Shown here: positions 24,527 through 33,053 of the stretch, in pieces
Position numbering within the stretch: the stretch's first letter is position 1
Layout of the letters: each line of letters starts with the position of its first letter
NCBI GenBank assembly: GCA_964511385.1
Contig: CAZEFE010000012.1
Coordinates: 11,813-75,812 of the forward strand
DNA length: 64,000 bases
Origin: CAILHX01 sp964511385
GTDB taxonomy: Bacteria > Pseudomonadota > Gammaproteobacteria > Burkholderiales > Methylophilaceae
Direction of reading: 5' to 3'
Made by a program: the position numbers and the translations under genes
Notes under the pieces: generated by a model
Told to the model about the DNA's origin: nothing
The model's database searches: none
The model's input: the letters and a program-made list of their open reading frames with translations, nothing else

Positions 24527-26053
24527 ATGTCAGCATTAGGTTATGAGTTTCTTAGGCAATCGCTGAAATTATCAGCTTTTGCCCCAGAGCGTCCAGCGTT
24601 AGTCAAGGCTGTTTCCAGAATCGAACAGACAGACTTGAATCTGGCTGTTCCCAAGCAGATAGCACCGGCATCAAACAATCCGGTTGATCATGTATTGTTT
24701 GCACTTAAGCATGAAGGTACGAACCTGCAAATTCTTGCAGAAGCTTTACCAAAGATTGACCCTGCATTATTGGTCAATGCACTCCGTTCTACGCCGACAG
24801 GCGCGTATATAAGAGTCGCATGTTATTTGTGGGAGCAATTTACCGGAAAGCAACTCACTGATTTGCCAGAAATAAGCGCTCCTACTGTTGAAGTATTCAA
24901 TCCTGACAAATATATCACCGGAACTCCACAACGCAATGCTCGGTGGAAGGTTGCGTTTAATGGGCTTGGCTCCATTCATTACTGTCCATCTGTAGAACGC
25001 ACAGAAAACATTCAGAAAGCAATTGCGTCAGATATTCTTGGGCGGTGCAACGAATTCATTTCAGGTCTTGGAAAAGTGATGATGGATCGTGCTCTGGCAT
25101 GGGCGTACCTGCACGAAACTGAAAGCACTTTCGCCATTGAGCGAGAGACGCCAAGTGAAGACAAGTCAAGGTTATTTATTTCATTGCTACACCAAGCGCA
25201 TAACAAAAAGCTTTTATCAGAGGATTACCTCGTTGATTTACAGAACTCTATCATTACCAACCCTTATGATCGGGCTGCATCTTTCCGAACGAAACAGAAC
25301 TGGTTACGCGGATCGTTGCGTGGTGCTGCCGGTGTAACGTATATCCCGCCATCACCGGAGATGGTGCCTGAGCTAATGGGCGAGTTGATTGATTTTGCAA
25401 ATAAGGCACCACGCACAATCGATCCGATTGTTGCTGCATCCATTACCTCATTTGGATTTGTTTTTGTTCACCCGTTTGAAGACGGGAATGGGCGTTTATC
25501 TAGGTTTCTGTTCCATCACGCACTATGTCAGTCTGGACAGATGGAGAAAGGTCTTCTGCTACCGGTATCTGTTGCGATGAATCACAATGAAGAGGATTAC
25601 CTCTTTGTGCTACAGCAATATTCCCGTCCAGCACGGGATAGGTGGTCGGTGTCTTGGATTGATGAGGATCAATACATCATGCGATTTACTGGCGATCCCG
25701 GAATGTATCGTTATTGGGATGCAACAAAGTGTGTTGAGTTTGGCTATCGCATGGCTGAACAAGCGCTTGAAGTCGAATTGAAAGAAGAAACGGCATTCCT
25801 TGCCCGCTATGACAAAATTGTAAAAGCTGTCGGTGAGCAGTTTGATGTGCGGGGAAATATTCTGAGGACACTCGTGCTGTGTTGTCTGGATAACAACGGC
25901 ACGATCTCCAATCGCAGGCGCAAGCAGTATGAGGCCGCTATTCCTAAAGGGCTGATTGAGTTTATTGAACATCTCTCTCGTATGGATCAACAGGACAGTG
26001 ATTCTTTGGAAATTGGGCGGCGCTGGCGAACCAAAAAGCTGACATCCTTGTGA
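24527..26053 (+). CDS. Fic-domain protein, class II-like
   Basis: It has 508 residues. The Fic active site HPFEDGNGR is at 315-323 with the invariant His315, so it should transfer AMP (or another nucleotide moiety) to a protein target. A TFAIE segment at 201-205 resembles the inhibitory helix (S/T)xxxE(G/N) placed before the Fic core, but R replaces the final G/N. The long C-terminal part after about 360 is probably a winged-helix region. The last dozen residues are read from the relic of another gene in a different frame (see 26002-26256), so the tail may be an altered end. Single gene, divergent from parA. Confidence 0.88.
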   Translation: MSALGYEFLRQSLKLSAFAPERPALVKAVSRIEQTDLNLAVPKQIAPASNNPVDHVLFALKHEGTNLQILAEALPKIDPALLVNALRSTPTGAYIRVACYLWEQFTGKQLTDLPEISAPTVEVFNPDKYITGTPQRNARWKVAFNGLGSIHYCPSVERTENIQKAIASDILGRCNEFISGLGKVMMDRALAWAYLHETESTFAIERETPSEDKSRLFISLLHQAHNKKLLSEDYLVDLQNSIITNPYDRAASFRTKQNWLRGSLRGAAGVTYIPPSPEMVPELMGELIDFANKAPRTIDPIVAASITSFGFVFVHPFEDGNGRLSRFLFHHALCQSGQMEKGLLLPVSVAMNHNEEDYLFVLQQYSRPARDRWSVSWIDEDQYIMRFTGDPGMYRYWDATKCVEFGYRMAEQALEVELKEETAFLARYDKIVKAVGEQFDVRGNILRTLVLCCLDNNGTISNRRRKQYEAAIPKGLIEFIEHLSRMDQQDSDSLEIGRRWRTKKLTSL

Positions 26054-26256
26054 CCCATGAAGCGCCAAGTTGCCACCCCAATGGGTTTGCTGTAATTGAT
26101 AATTTAGCACATGCCATGAATGTCAAAATGACATTCCATGGGCACCATCATGAGGACATTAAATATGATGATATTGGTCTTGGTTATGAAGCCTTTGGTG
26201 TCGGGTTACGCAGTTGGATTGAGTGCCGACTGAAGAATAGAAACTCACCTCATTAA
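26002..26256 (+). pseudogene. 3' remnant of a calcineurin-like metallophosphoesterase gene
   Basis: In a frame offset from fic the sequence reads on from a stop at 25999 as ...LANQKADILVTHEAPSCHP, later TFHGHHHEDIKY, then a stop at 26254-26256. THEAPSCH and FHGHHH are the last two metal-binding blocks of metallophosphoesterases; about 85 C-terminal residues remain and the N-terminal two thirds, with the DxH and GDxxD blocks, are missing. The fragment overlaps the last codons of fic, so a deletion or recombination joined the two genes. Confidence 0.65.
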
Positions 26257-26263
26257 TTCCTCG

Positions 26264-26836
26264 TCAGGAGTCAGACCTGACGGATTCCCTCGCAACATCA
26301 TCAAAACTAACATCATCGAAATCCACAAAATTAAAAAACCCTCGGGATTTCAAATACGCAAAAATGGAATGGTGGAATCGGTTGTTAAGCAACCCGTCTG
26401 CTAAAAATGCATATTTTGCTGTGATGGCCAGTAGTGGCAATGCCATCATTAAAGAAAATAAAGCTATCAGTGAATAAAATGGTTTCTCATCCAACAGGAA
26501 GGTCACGCAATAGAATATTGCCAACGTGGCGATTGATGTTGCGCAAATCAGCGTCAGTCTTGCCAAGAATCTCAGTCGGTTGATTTTGTTTGCGCGAATT
26601 TTTATATCCTCAACCTGGTCATCAGAAAATCGGTACGTATTGCTTTTATATTCTCTTATCTGCTGACCGTATTCATCAACATCAAATTTTTCATTGATGG
26701 TGAAAACCTCATTTTTCGTTTTAGTAATTACATCCAGCTTTTGCAAATCACGACGAAGTTGCAGCGGAGACTTTCCATTAAGCGGCCACAGTGCAAACCT
26801 GATACCACTAAGTAATTTGTTCGGCAATTTGCTCAT
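26264..26836 (-). CDS. Small membrane protein, possibly TraX-like
   Basis: It has 190 residues with two membrane helices at about 91-112 (ARLTLICATSIATLAIFYCVTFLL) and 117-141 (FYSLIALFSLMMALPLLAITAKYAF), a charged N-terminal cytoplasmic half and an acidic tail (FVDFDDVSFDDVARE). The topology resembles TraX of IncI plasmids, which is encoded next to traY there; here it is on the same strand as traY but 6 kb away, with plus-strand genes between. The similarity is from topology and context only. Confidence 0.4.
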   Translation of the reverse strand: MSKLPNKLLSGIRFALWPLNGKSPLQLRRDLQKLDVITKTKNEVFTINEKFDVDEYGQQIREYKSNTYRFSDDQVEDIKIRANKINRLRFLARLTLICATSIATLAIFYCVTFLLDEKPFYSLIALFSLMMALPLLAITAKYAFLADGLLNNRFHHSIFAYLKSRGFFNFVDFDDVSFDDVARESVRSDS

Positions 26837-27191
26837 TTCAAACCCCGTTGGTTAAGTTAAAAATCAAGACTGCTATCAATGCAGACTTTCAATATTGGGT
26901 ACTGAAGTAACTCCGATCAATTCCTTCATAAACACGCATAAGTCAAGCAAGTTGTCTTTGAGTTATTCACCCAGAAGTAACGCTAATGTTTCAGTGACAT
27001 CTACAGAATTATGGATGCTTGACTTGTAGTCAATATACAGGTTTAATGGCGTGATGTAAATATAGGCACGAGAGTTATGATAACAAAATTCTACGAATTT
27101 TCTTTCATAACCGTGCCGAGGGCTTCGCCCTTCGAACCCAAAGCCAACCCCCTTACCCTATACAGGGGTGTGTAAAACTGAGGAAAATGTA
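26837..27191. other. Intergenic region with a probable oriT
   Basis: 355 bp with no convincing gene between the minus-strand membrane-protein gene and mobC. The right half carries the stacked inverted repeats listed separately. The left half is AT-rich and holds nothing I can name beyond likely promoters. Confidence 0.5.
27065..27180. other. Candidate origin of transfer (oriT)
   Basis: GGCACG-AGA-GTTATGA (27065-27080) pairs with TCATAAC-CGTGCC (27105-27117) around an inner AAAATTC/GAATTTT stem (27085-27101); the hairpin AGGGC-TTC-GCCCT follows (27119-27131), then a C-rich stretch before mobC. Nested inverted repeats immediately upstream of a mobC-relaxase operon are the usual place and form of oriT. 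I cannot name the nic site. Confidence 0.6.
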
Positions 27192-27548
27192 ATGGCACAA
27201 AAAAAGAAGTTATCGCGTCAATTTGGATTTCGATTGGATGATGAAACGGCAGAAATTTGGGAACAAAAGGTTGCGGCATCAGGGATGAAAGCCAGTGAAT
27301 TTTTCCGCATCGCTGTGATTGAAAACAAATCGAATGTGGTTACCCGGAAATCATCGCTCAATGCTACTGATGTACAAGCGATTTTGTTTCTGCTCAACAA
27401 GCAATCCAACAACATTAATCAAATTGCAAAAGCCATCAACACGGACAGAATTTCTGGAGTTGTATCAGATATGACGTATAAAAAATTATTAGCTCAACTT
27501 GAAGATTTGAATTCAGCATCAACCCGGATTCTGGGCGAAATCCTGTAA
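27192..27548 (+). CDS. MobC-like relaxosome protein
   Basis: It has 118 residues from MAQKKKLSRQFGFRLDDETA (an earlier start at 27168 is possible). An N-terminal ribbon-helix-helix (about 6-40) is followed by a helical MobC-type part with NKQSNNINQIAKAINTD, the block that marks MobC proteins. It would bind oriT and load the relaxase. The stop overlaps the relaxase start (TAATG). Confidence 0.8.
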   Translation: MAQKKKLSRQFGFRLDDETAEIWEQKVAASGMKASEFFRIAVIENKSNVVTRKSSLNATDVQAILFLLNKQSNNINQIAKAINTDRISGVVSDMTYKKLLAQLEDLNSASTRILGEIL

Positions 27549-30500
27549 TGGCGATTTTTGAATATGGGGGTGGCGAGTCAGGGCTCGGGAAATACCTCGT
27601 CACCGGACAAAAATCTGGGCGGGATTACAATCGGGATGAATTAGACGAAAGACTTGTGCTTTCAGGTGATCTTAATATTACTGAATCTATCATCGACTCA
27701 ATGGACAGGGCAGAGGGAGTTGAGAGGTATAAACACATCACTTTTTCTTTCAAGGAAGACTACATATCTCCTGAAAAACTTGCAGCCATCAACGAAGAAA
27801 TTAAGCAATTCTTTTTATCGGCTTACAATGAAGAAGAGTATTGCTACTACGCCGAAGCGCACATTCCTAGAATCAAATCATATCTGGGAAGCGATGGGAA
27901 CTTAATCGAGCGATTTGTTCATTTGCACATCGGTATTCCGACCATCAACCTGAAAACTGGAAAACGACTTTCGCCATTTGAGTTTATGAATAGCAGATAT
28001 GGTGATAAGTATTCCACTGCTGAATACCTCGACCATTTCCAAGAATACCTAAATCATAAATACAACCTCGCAAGCCCGAAGGATTTTCTGCGTGATCCAG
28101 AAAGTGCTGGCAAAACCAAACGGCTGGAACGCAACAAGTCGGATGATAAATCCGATTTTTTGCAGCGGACACAATCTCTACCCAAGCAAATTTTAGATCA
28201 AGTCATTTCACGAAACATCACTAGCTCAGAGGAATTCGAGAAGCTTGTCGCTGAATTCGGCACAATCAAAAAAGCACGGTCACGTGGTGTTGCATACCTG
28301 AAAGTACAGCAACCCGGTGATACCAAGTCCATCAGGCTGGACGATTACGTTTTCACCGAAGAGTTTCTCCGATTGCCGACACAAAAAAAATTGGAGAGAC
28401 TCGCAAAATCAGGTGAGACAAACAAATACCTGACCGGTATTCAAGCAGGTGATATATCAAAATCCGCTGCTCGCGGAGAAGCCGCGCAATCTTTCATGGA
28501 TGACTGGATACAGATTCGCAGCCGAGAAATACGTTGGTTGAATCCCAATTCCAGTTTTTTCAGGAACCAATACCGCAGGTTTACCCGGTCAGAAAAAATC
28601 GCATATCTCGACGAACTTGAAAAGAATGGGACTGAGTTTGAGTCCACACCAGTATCCACCCGACTGAATAGGTTAACCACACTACAAACCCAAGAAAATC
28701 TCGCAATGGGAGATGCCATCCGGATTGGGGATCAACTTGCGATTGAGCAAGCAATTAACACACTGACCCAACACCAAAGTTCATTTTCAAAAACCGAACT
28801 GGAACAATTTTTGTTGCTGCGATCCGGCGATGTAACTGAGTATGAGGTGGCCTTGCAGAGATTTCTCAGCAATGATGAATTGATTGTACTGGCAGGAGAA
28901 GAGGAACGATATACAAGCCGCACTATCCATAGGCTGGAATGTCATTTGATGGATATTGTCGAGGAGCTAAACACCAAAATAGGATCGGCAATACCATCGG
29001 ATAGAATAAATACCTCAAGCATGAATGTAGGCCAGAAATCAGCGTTTGAAGCCCTCTGTTCAAACAGGGCTGTAGTGGTGGTGAATGGCGCAGCAGGAAC
29101 CGGCAAAAGTTACATTCTTGCAACAATGCGTGAAGCCGCAGAAAGCTCTGGCTTCCAGATTTATGGTGCAATGTTGCAAGGCAAAACTGCTGAAGATTTG
29201 CAGCGTGATTCAGGGATTAAATCCAGCACGATCCACTCATTCATCTCAAATCTGCAAACAGGTAGAGTGATACTTGATGACAGGTCAGTGGTAGTGGTAG
29301 ATGAAGCCGGTATGGTTGGTAGTGCCCAATTTGACGAACTGATGACCTTCGTCAATGCGGCTGGGGCAAAAATCCGCCTTATAGGCGATGCCAAACAAGT
29401 GCAGGCGGTCAGTTATGGCGATGCCTTTGCCAATATCAGTAAAGTTGTAGGCACGCATGACCTGACAGAGATCATGCGTCAGCGTGATGCGTGGCAAAAG
29501 CGAGCCTCAGAGGCGTTTTCAAGGCACGAAGTAGGGGTTGCCCTTGACGCTTACCACCAAAACGGTGCAATCCGTATTTGCAGCGACCAAGCAGACGCGA
29601 TTGACCACCTTGTGGATCAAGTGCGCATTGATCGACTACAAAATTCTGAGTTGACCTCAATTGTGGTGGCTAAGACCAACAGCGAAAGACATGAACTGAA
29701 TTACCTAATTCGTTCTGGTCGAATTGATGACGGGCTAACCCGGGGTGAAGAAATAGCCATCAAACGCTCTGATAAGCGCATGGTAATGCTGGCCGTTGGA
29801 GATCAGGTGATATTCACTGCACCAGACATAAAGCATGGCCTAAAAAATGGATCTTCAGGAAAAGTCATTGCTATCAAAAATAGAATGGTGATGGTTGATG
29901 TGGATGGCCGAAAAATTGAGCTTGATCCAAACAGCGACCTTGAATTGGATTATGGGTACGCCGTAACCATTAACAAATCACAGGGCATGACAGTAGATAA
30001 AGCTTATGTTCTGGCACACAGAAGCATGACAGCGAATGATGTATATGTTGCTATGACTCGCCACAGGGAGTCTGTGGCCATGTTTGGCAGCAATGAACAT
30101 TTTGGCGATGAACAACTTGAAGGTGAAGCCGTAATCGATGCCATGAAAAAAAGGATGGCCGGGCGTGCCATAAAGCAATTCTCAGGGAACTCTGATGCAA
30201 TTGAGGCCGACAAGAATTTGGTTGACCGGCTGCAACGTGAGAGCACCATGGAATCACTGGTGCGCAGAGAAAGTGAAAAAGCCCGGATCAAGGAAGTTAA
30301 AGAAGAAATTGATTTGAATCGGTTGTTAAATTCACTACAAAAGTCGCATGGCCTTAATCCAGAAAAATATCAGCTTGTTACCGAAAATAAGATCAAAGCT
30401 GGTAACAGGGAGCTTGACGCAGTGGATTTCTTAACCAAGGAGATGCACTTAGAATTCAGCGAGGCAGCCAGTATCATGCGTGAAACTTATCGACAGCAGC

Positions 30501-30895
30501 TATTGAAGACGTATGTGCCACGGCAAGCCAAACCAACCAAACAAGATCGTGAAGAATTCGCAGGTTGGATCAAGGAAAGAGAAGTCAAGTACAAAGAGGA
30601 ATCAAAACTGCTTGGTAAAAATGCAAGGTCAGCCAAGAAGCAGACGCCGCATCTCGCAGAGGTAATCCAAGCTGAACTAGAAGTCCAGCGTAAAGCACTC
30701 AAAAAAGAGTATGCAAAACCCAATCGTGTGCTTTACCTAGAGTTTCAGCGGATGAAAGAGAAGCTGGCTAATGACGCGCCACGACTGCCGGTGGTGGATT
30801 CTCCCTTAACGCGAGTAGAAGTGCTTACTGAATCAAACCAACCTAACAACACGATCTTGATTGAAGAGGAGGAGATCACCTCGCCGCGTGGATAG
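27548..30895 (+). CDS. Relaxase-helicase, TraA/MobA type
   Basis: It has 1115 residues. The N-terminal relaxase (about 1-200) carries a histidine-rich metal block (YAEAHIPRIK, then RFVHLHIGIPTIN) and conserved tyrosines in GLGKYLVTGQKSGRDYN. A SF1 helicase follows, with Walker A NGAAGTGKS at about 513-521, motif II VVVDEAGM, motif III RLIGDAKQVQAVSYGDAF and a late motif LDYGYAVTINKSQGMTVDKAYV. The tail (about 890-1115) is charged and helical. It would nick oriT and pilot and unwind the strand. Coupled to mobC. No coupling protein is encoded nearby, so one must come from a helper. Confidence 0.88.
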   Translation: MAIFEYGGGESGLGKYLVTGQKSGRDYNRDELDERLVLSGDLNITESIIDSMDRAEGVERYKHITFSFKEDYISPEKLAAINEEIKQFFLSAYNEEEYCYYAEAHIPRIKSYLGSDGNLIERFVHLHIGIPTINLKTGKRLSPFEFMNSRYGDKYSTAEYLDHFQEYLNHKYNLASPKDFLRDPESAGKTKRLERNKSDDKSDFLQRTQSLPKQILDQVISRNITSSEEFEKLVAEFGTIKKARSRGVAYLKVQQPGDTKSIRLDDYVFTEEFLRLPTQKKLERLAKSGETNKYLTGIQAGDISKSAARGEAAQSFMDDWIQIRSREIRWLNPNSSFFRNQYRRFTRSEKIAYLDELEKNGTEFESTPVSTRLNRLTTLQTQENLAMGDAIRIGDQLAIEQAINTLTQHQSSFSKTELEQFLLLRSGDVTEYEVALQRFLSNDELIVLAGEEERYTSRTIHRLECHLMDIVEELNTKIGSAIPSDRINTSSMNVGQKSAFEALCSNRAVVVVNGAAGTGKSYILATMREAAESSGFQIYGAMLQGKTAEDLQRDSGIKSSTIHSFISNLQTGRVILDDRSVVVVDEAGMVGSAQFDELMTFVNAAGAKIRLIGDAKQVQAVSYGDAFANISKVVGTHDLTEIMRQRDAWQKRASEAFSRHEVGVALDAYHQNGAIRICSDQADAIDHLVDQVRIDRLQNSELTSIVVAKTNSERHELNYLIRSGRIDDGLTRGEEIAIKRSDKRMVMLAVGDQVIFTAPDIKHGLKNGSSGKVIAIKNRMVMVDVDGRKIELDPNSDLELDYGYAVTINKSQGMTVDKAYVLAHRSMTANDVYVAMTRHRESVAMFGSNEHFGDEQLEGEAVIDAMKKRMAGRAIKQFSGNSDAIEADKNLVDRLQRESTMESLVRRESEKARIKEVKEEIDLNRLLNSLQKSHGLNPEKYQLVTENKIKAGNRELDAVDFLTKEMHLEFSEAASIMRETYRQQLLKTYVPRQAKPTKQDREEFAGWIKEREVKYKEESKLLGKNARSAKKQTPHLAEVIQAELEVQRKALKKEYAKPNRVLYLEFQRMKEKLANDAPRLPVVDSPLTRVEVLTESNQPNNTILIEEEEITSPRG

Positions 30896-31339
30896 GGCAC
30901 CGATTGCTCACTGTCTCTTTTACTCTTTACATCCCGAAGCTCAAGAGCTTGCAGGTAGAGCAGACGATAATCGAAATCTCTCGGCGTCCCACGAAGACAC
31001 GCACCCCACTACGTGGGAAGCGTTAAAGCAGGGCGCGGCTTGCCGCGCTGTTGTGTCTCTAATCCGTTTTCATCATCCACTGACATGGGTTTATCTACTC
31101 ATCGGAGCCGCCCAAGCCGTGCAGTGGGGTGCAGTCGGGTAAAAGCGCATGCGCCATGCCAGTCGGCAGGGCTTTCGCGGCATATCCTCGCCCACGATAA
31201 AACTGTGGGCTGCGGTATTCCACGACCCTGAAACCCCGCCTGTCATGTCACATGCAACCCGCCTAAACTCACCCCACCGCCCGGTCGTGGGCGAGGCGGC
31301 TCCGACGAGCAGATTTAACAAACCAGCACAGGAGGTATG
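30896..31339. other. GC-rich intergenic region with several inverted repeats
   Basis: About 440 bp without a convincing gene, richer in GC than the rest of the element. Exact inverted pairs: GCACCCCACT (31001-31010) with AGTGGGGTGC (31123-31132); CGGAGCCGCC (31103-31112) with GGCGGCTCCG (31295-31304); CCTCGCCCACGA (31186-31197) with TCGTGGGCGAGG (31285-31296). Short hairpins such as GCGCGGC-TT-GCCGCGC (31032-31047) add to it. A structured RNA, a replication origin or a rearranged insertion could explain it. Confidence 0.5.
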
Positions 31340-31573
31340 ATGATAAAAACAACCGACACAACACAAAACCGCGCCCCTTCGGCGCCCCGCGAGGCCCACC
31401 AACAAGCAGATTTGAAAACGGCAGATGAAATGCGGTCAGCAATCGACACATTCAAAGCGGAGCTAGGCAAGCTTAACGATTGGGACAATGCAGCCCTGGA
31501 TAAACTATGGGGTTGGATGAGCGTCTACATGACCACCATCGAAATCGAAATGAGCAAACGAAGAAAATTTTAA
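31340..31573 (+). CDS. Small unknown protein
   Basis: It has 77 residues from the ATG at 31340, four bases after GGAGG (a start at 31337 is too close to that site). Composition is polar, with a helical second half (DTFKAELGKLNDWDNAALDK). No family recognised. It stands 88 nt before the next plus-strand gene. Confidence 0.5.
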   Translation: MIKTTDTTQNRAPSAPREAHQQADLKTADEMRSAIDTFKAELGKLNDWDNAALDKLWGWMSVYMTTIEIEMSKRRKF

Positions 31574-31661
31574 CCTGGTACCTAGTTCGGCGATGTTGGG
31601 CGGTATAACCGGGAAGCGCTGGACACCCTGAATCAAGGTACAGGACATCATCAAAGGAGCA

Positions 31662-32210
31662 ATGAACATGGAACTTATCAAACTTAAAGTTACGGATGGC
31701 ACAGTGGAAAACCCATGCGGGGGATCGACCAACAATAAAACAAAGTGCTGGGCGGCAGTTGTCCTGCAGGACAAAAGCGCGCCGGGCGGCTTGGCTCGTA
31801 CATTCCTGAAAGGCAGGGAAGGCAAGGGCATCATCAACATAAAAAGTTTGCGGCCAGGGGATTATGTTGAGTTTGGGCGAAAAGGCATGGTTTATGGGTA
31901 CGCTGATCATTATCTATATTTCCTTGTCGTTGAAAACACTGCCTCAGAACTAATTCTGGAGCAGGTAAGCAAAGATATTGTTGGAAGAAAGAATGACTCC
32001 GCAGGTGAAAACAGCACCCCACTTTCACAGGCATTGAGCAAGATTGCAGGACTAGAGCAGAAGCTAAAGCTTGAGCAGGAGAAAACAGCGATTTACAGGA
32101 ACTTTCTTAATAGGCTAAGAAGGAAGGAAGGGAAAATAACGGTTGAGGAAATCGGTGAGGAAGTTGAAAGCTGTTATCAAAAAATCAAGGTTTATTCCCC
32201 GCACGTATAG
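31662..32210 (+). CDS. Unknown protein with C-terminal coiled coil
   Basis: It has 182 residues preceded by AAAGGAG. The N-terminal half is beta-rich (ELIKLKVTDGTVENP, GDYVEFGRKGMVYGYADHYL) and the C-terminal half has a coiled coil at about 125-150 (LSKIAGLEQKLKLEQEKT). No function assigned. It converges on the gene after traY. Confidence 0.6.
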   Translation: MNMELIKLKVTDGTVENPCGGSTNNKTKCWAAVVLQDKSAPGGLARTFLKGREGKGIINIKSLRPGDYVEFGRKGMVYGYADHYLYFLVVENTASELILEQVSKDIVGRKNDSAGENSTPLSQALSKIAGLEQKLKLEQEKTAIYRNFLNRLRRKEGKITVEEIGEEVESCYQKIKVYSPHV

Positions 32211-32261
32211 CTACAATCCCTGCAAATGCGCAGAGTTTGTCTACCGCAGGCAGTCGGAGTG

Positions 32262-33044
32262 CTAGGTTGCAAGTTCAAGCTCCGGTTGATTAAGGCGAGT
32301 TTTAAGCCACTGGTCAAAGCAGAAATCAACTTGGTCTTGAACCCAAGACTCTATGTTCTCAGGCGGGTCAGCCAACTTGTTCAGCAAAGAAATAATGTGT
32401 GCCCCTCCGAACCTCCCTAGCACAATAGGTATGTCATGTTCAAGATTTCTAGCCCGTTCAGACTCGCTGTCGCCAAGTCCATCAGGGACAGTGCCACCAT
32501 TTCCTAGTGTAAATAAGTTTTTCCAATAAGCTCCGGCTGGCATCTGATATTCCCAGCGCATCTTCTTTTCCATGCGCACATCAAATTGATCTGCCGCCCA
32601 TTGGTAAAGGGGACACGGAAAATTTGAGTCAATCGCAGCATTGTGCTGTTCGACAATTTTGTCCTGGGTGAGTCCCATCATTTTCATTTGCTGGCTGGCA
32701 GCGAGCACATCGCCATTGCTAATGTTTGTTATACCAACAGAGGCCAGCATGCCATTGAGCTTTTCATCATCAGTGACCGTGGTTTTGAATGTGGTGGGGT
32801 CAACATACCGGTGATTAGGAGCGTGTTGTGCTAATTCAGTAGTCAGTGCAAATTTCTGGAAAACGTGCATCCTTAAATGATTAAGTAAACCACGTAGAAG
32901 TGGTTTGGTTTTTTCCCATTGCTCGGCCTCGCCCTCACGCTTACCAGCCTTGAAACCCTCAATGTAGGCGGTTTGTGCTTTGATCTCACCAATCATTTCC
33001 TGCTGCGCTTCACGGTGTGCAGCAGCACCAAAATCGTTTGCCAT
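32262..33044 (-). CDS. Unknown protein downstream of traY (position of an exclusion gene)
   Basis: It has 260 residues from the ATG at 33044, with AGGGGG just upstream; a GTG at 33047 also fits. Soluble, helical, with no signal or membrane segment. It begins 9 nt after the traY stop, so it is in the traY transcript. In IncI plasmids the gene after traY is excA, whose product blocks redundant entry through TraY; position suggests, but sequence does not show, such a role here. Confidence 0.6.
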   Translation of the reverse strand: MANDFGAAAHREAQQEMIGEIKAQTAYIEGFKAGKREGEAEQWEKTKPLLRGLLNHLRMHVFQKFALTTELAQHAPNHRYVDPTTFKTTVTDDEKLNGMLASVGITNISNGDVLAASQQMKMMGLTQDKIVEQHNAAIDSNFPCPLYQWAADQFDVRMEKKMRWEYQMPAGAYWKNLFTLGNGGTVPDGLGDSESERARNLEHDIPIVLGRFGGAHIISLLNKLADPPENIESWVQDQVDFCFDQWLKTRLNQPELELAT

Positions 33045-33053
33045 CACGCCCCC

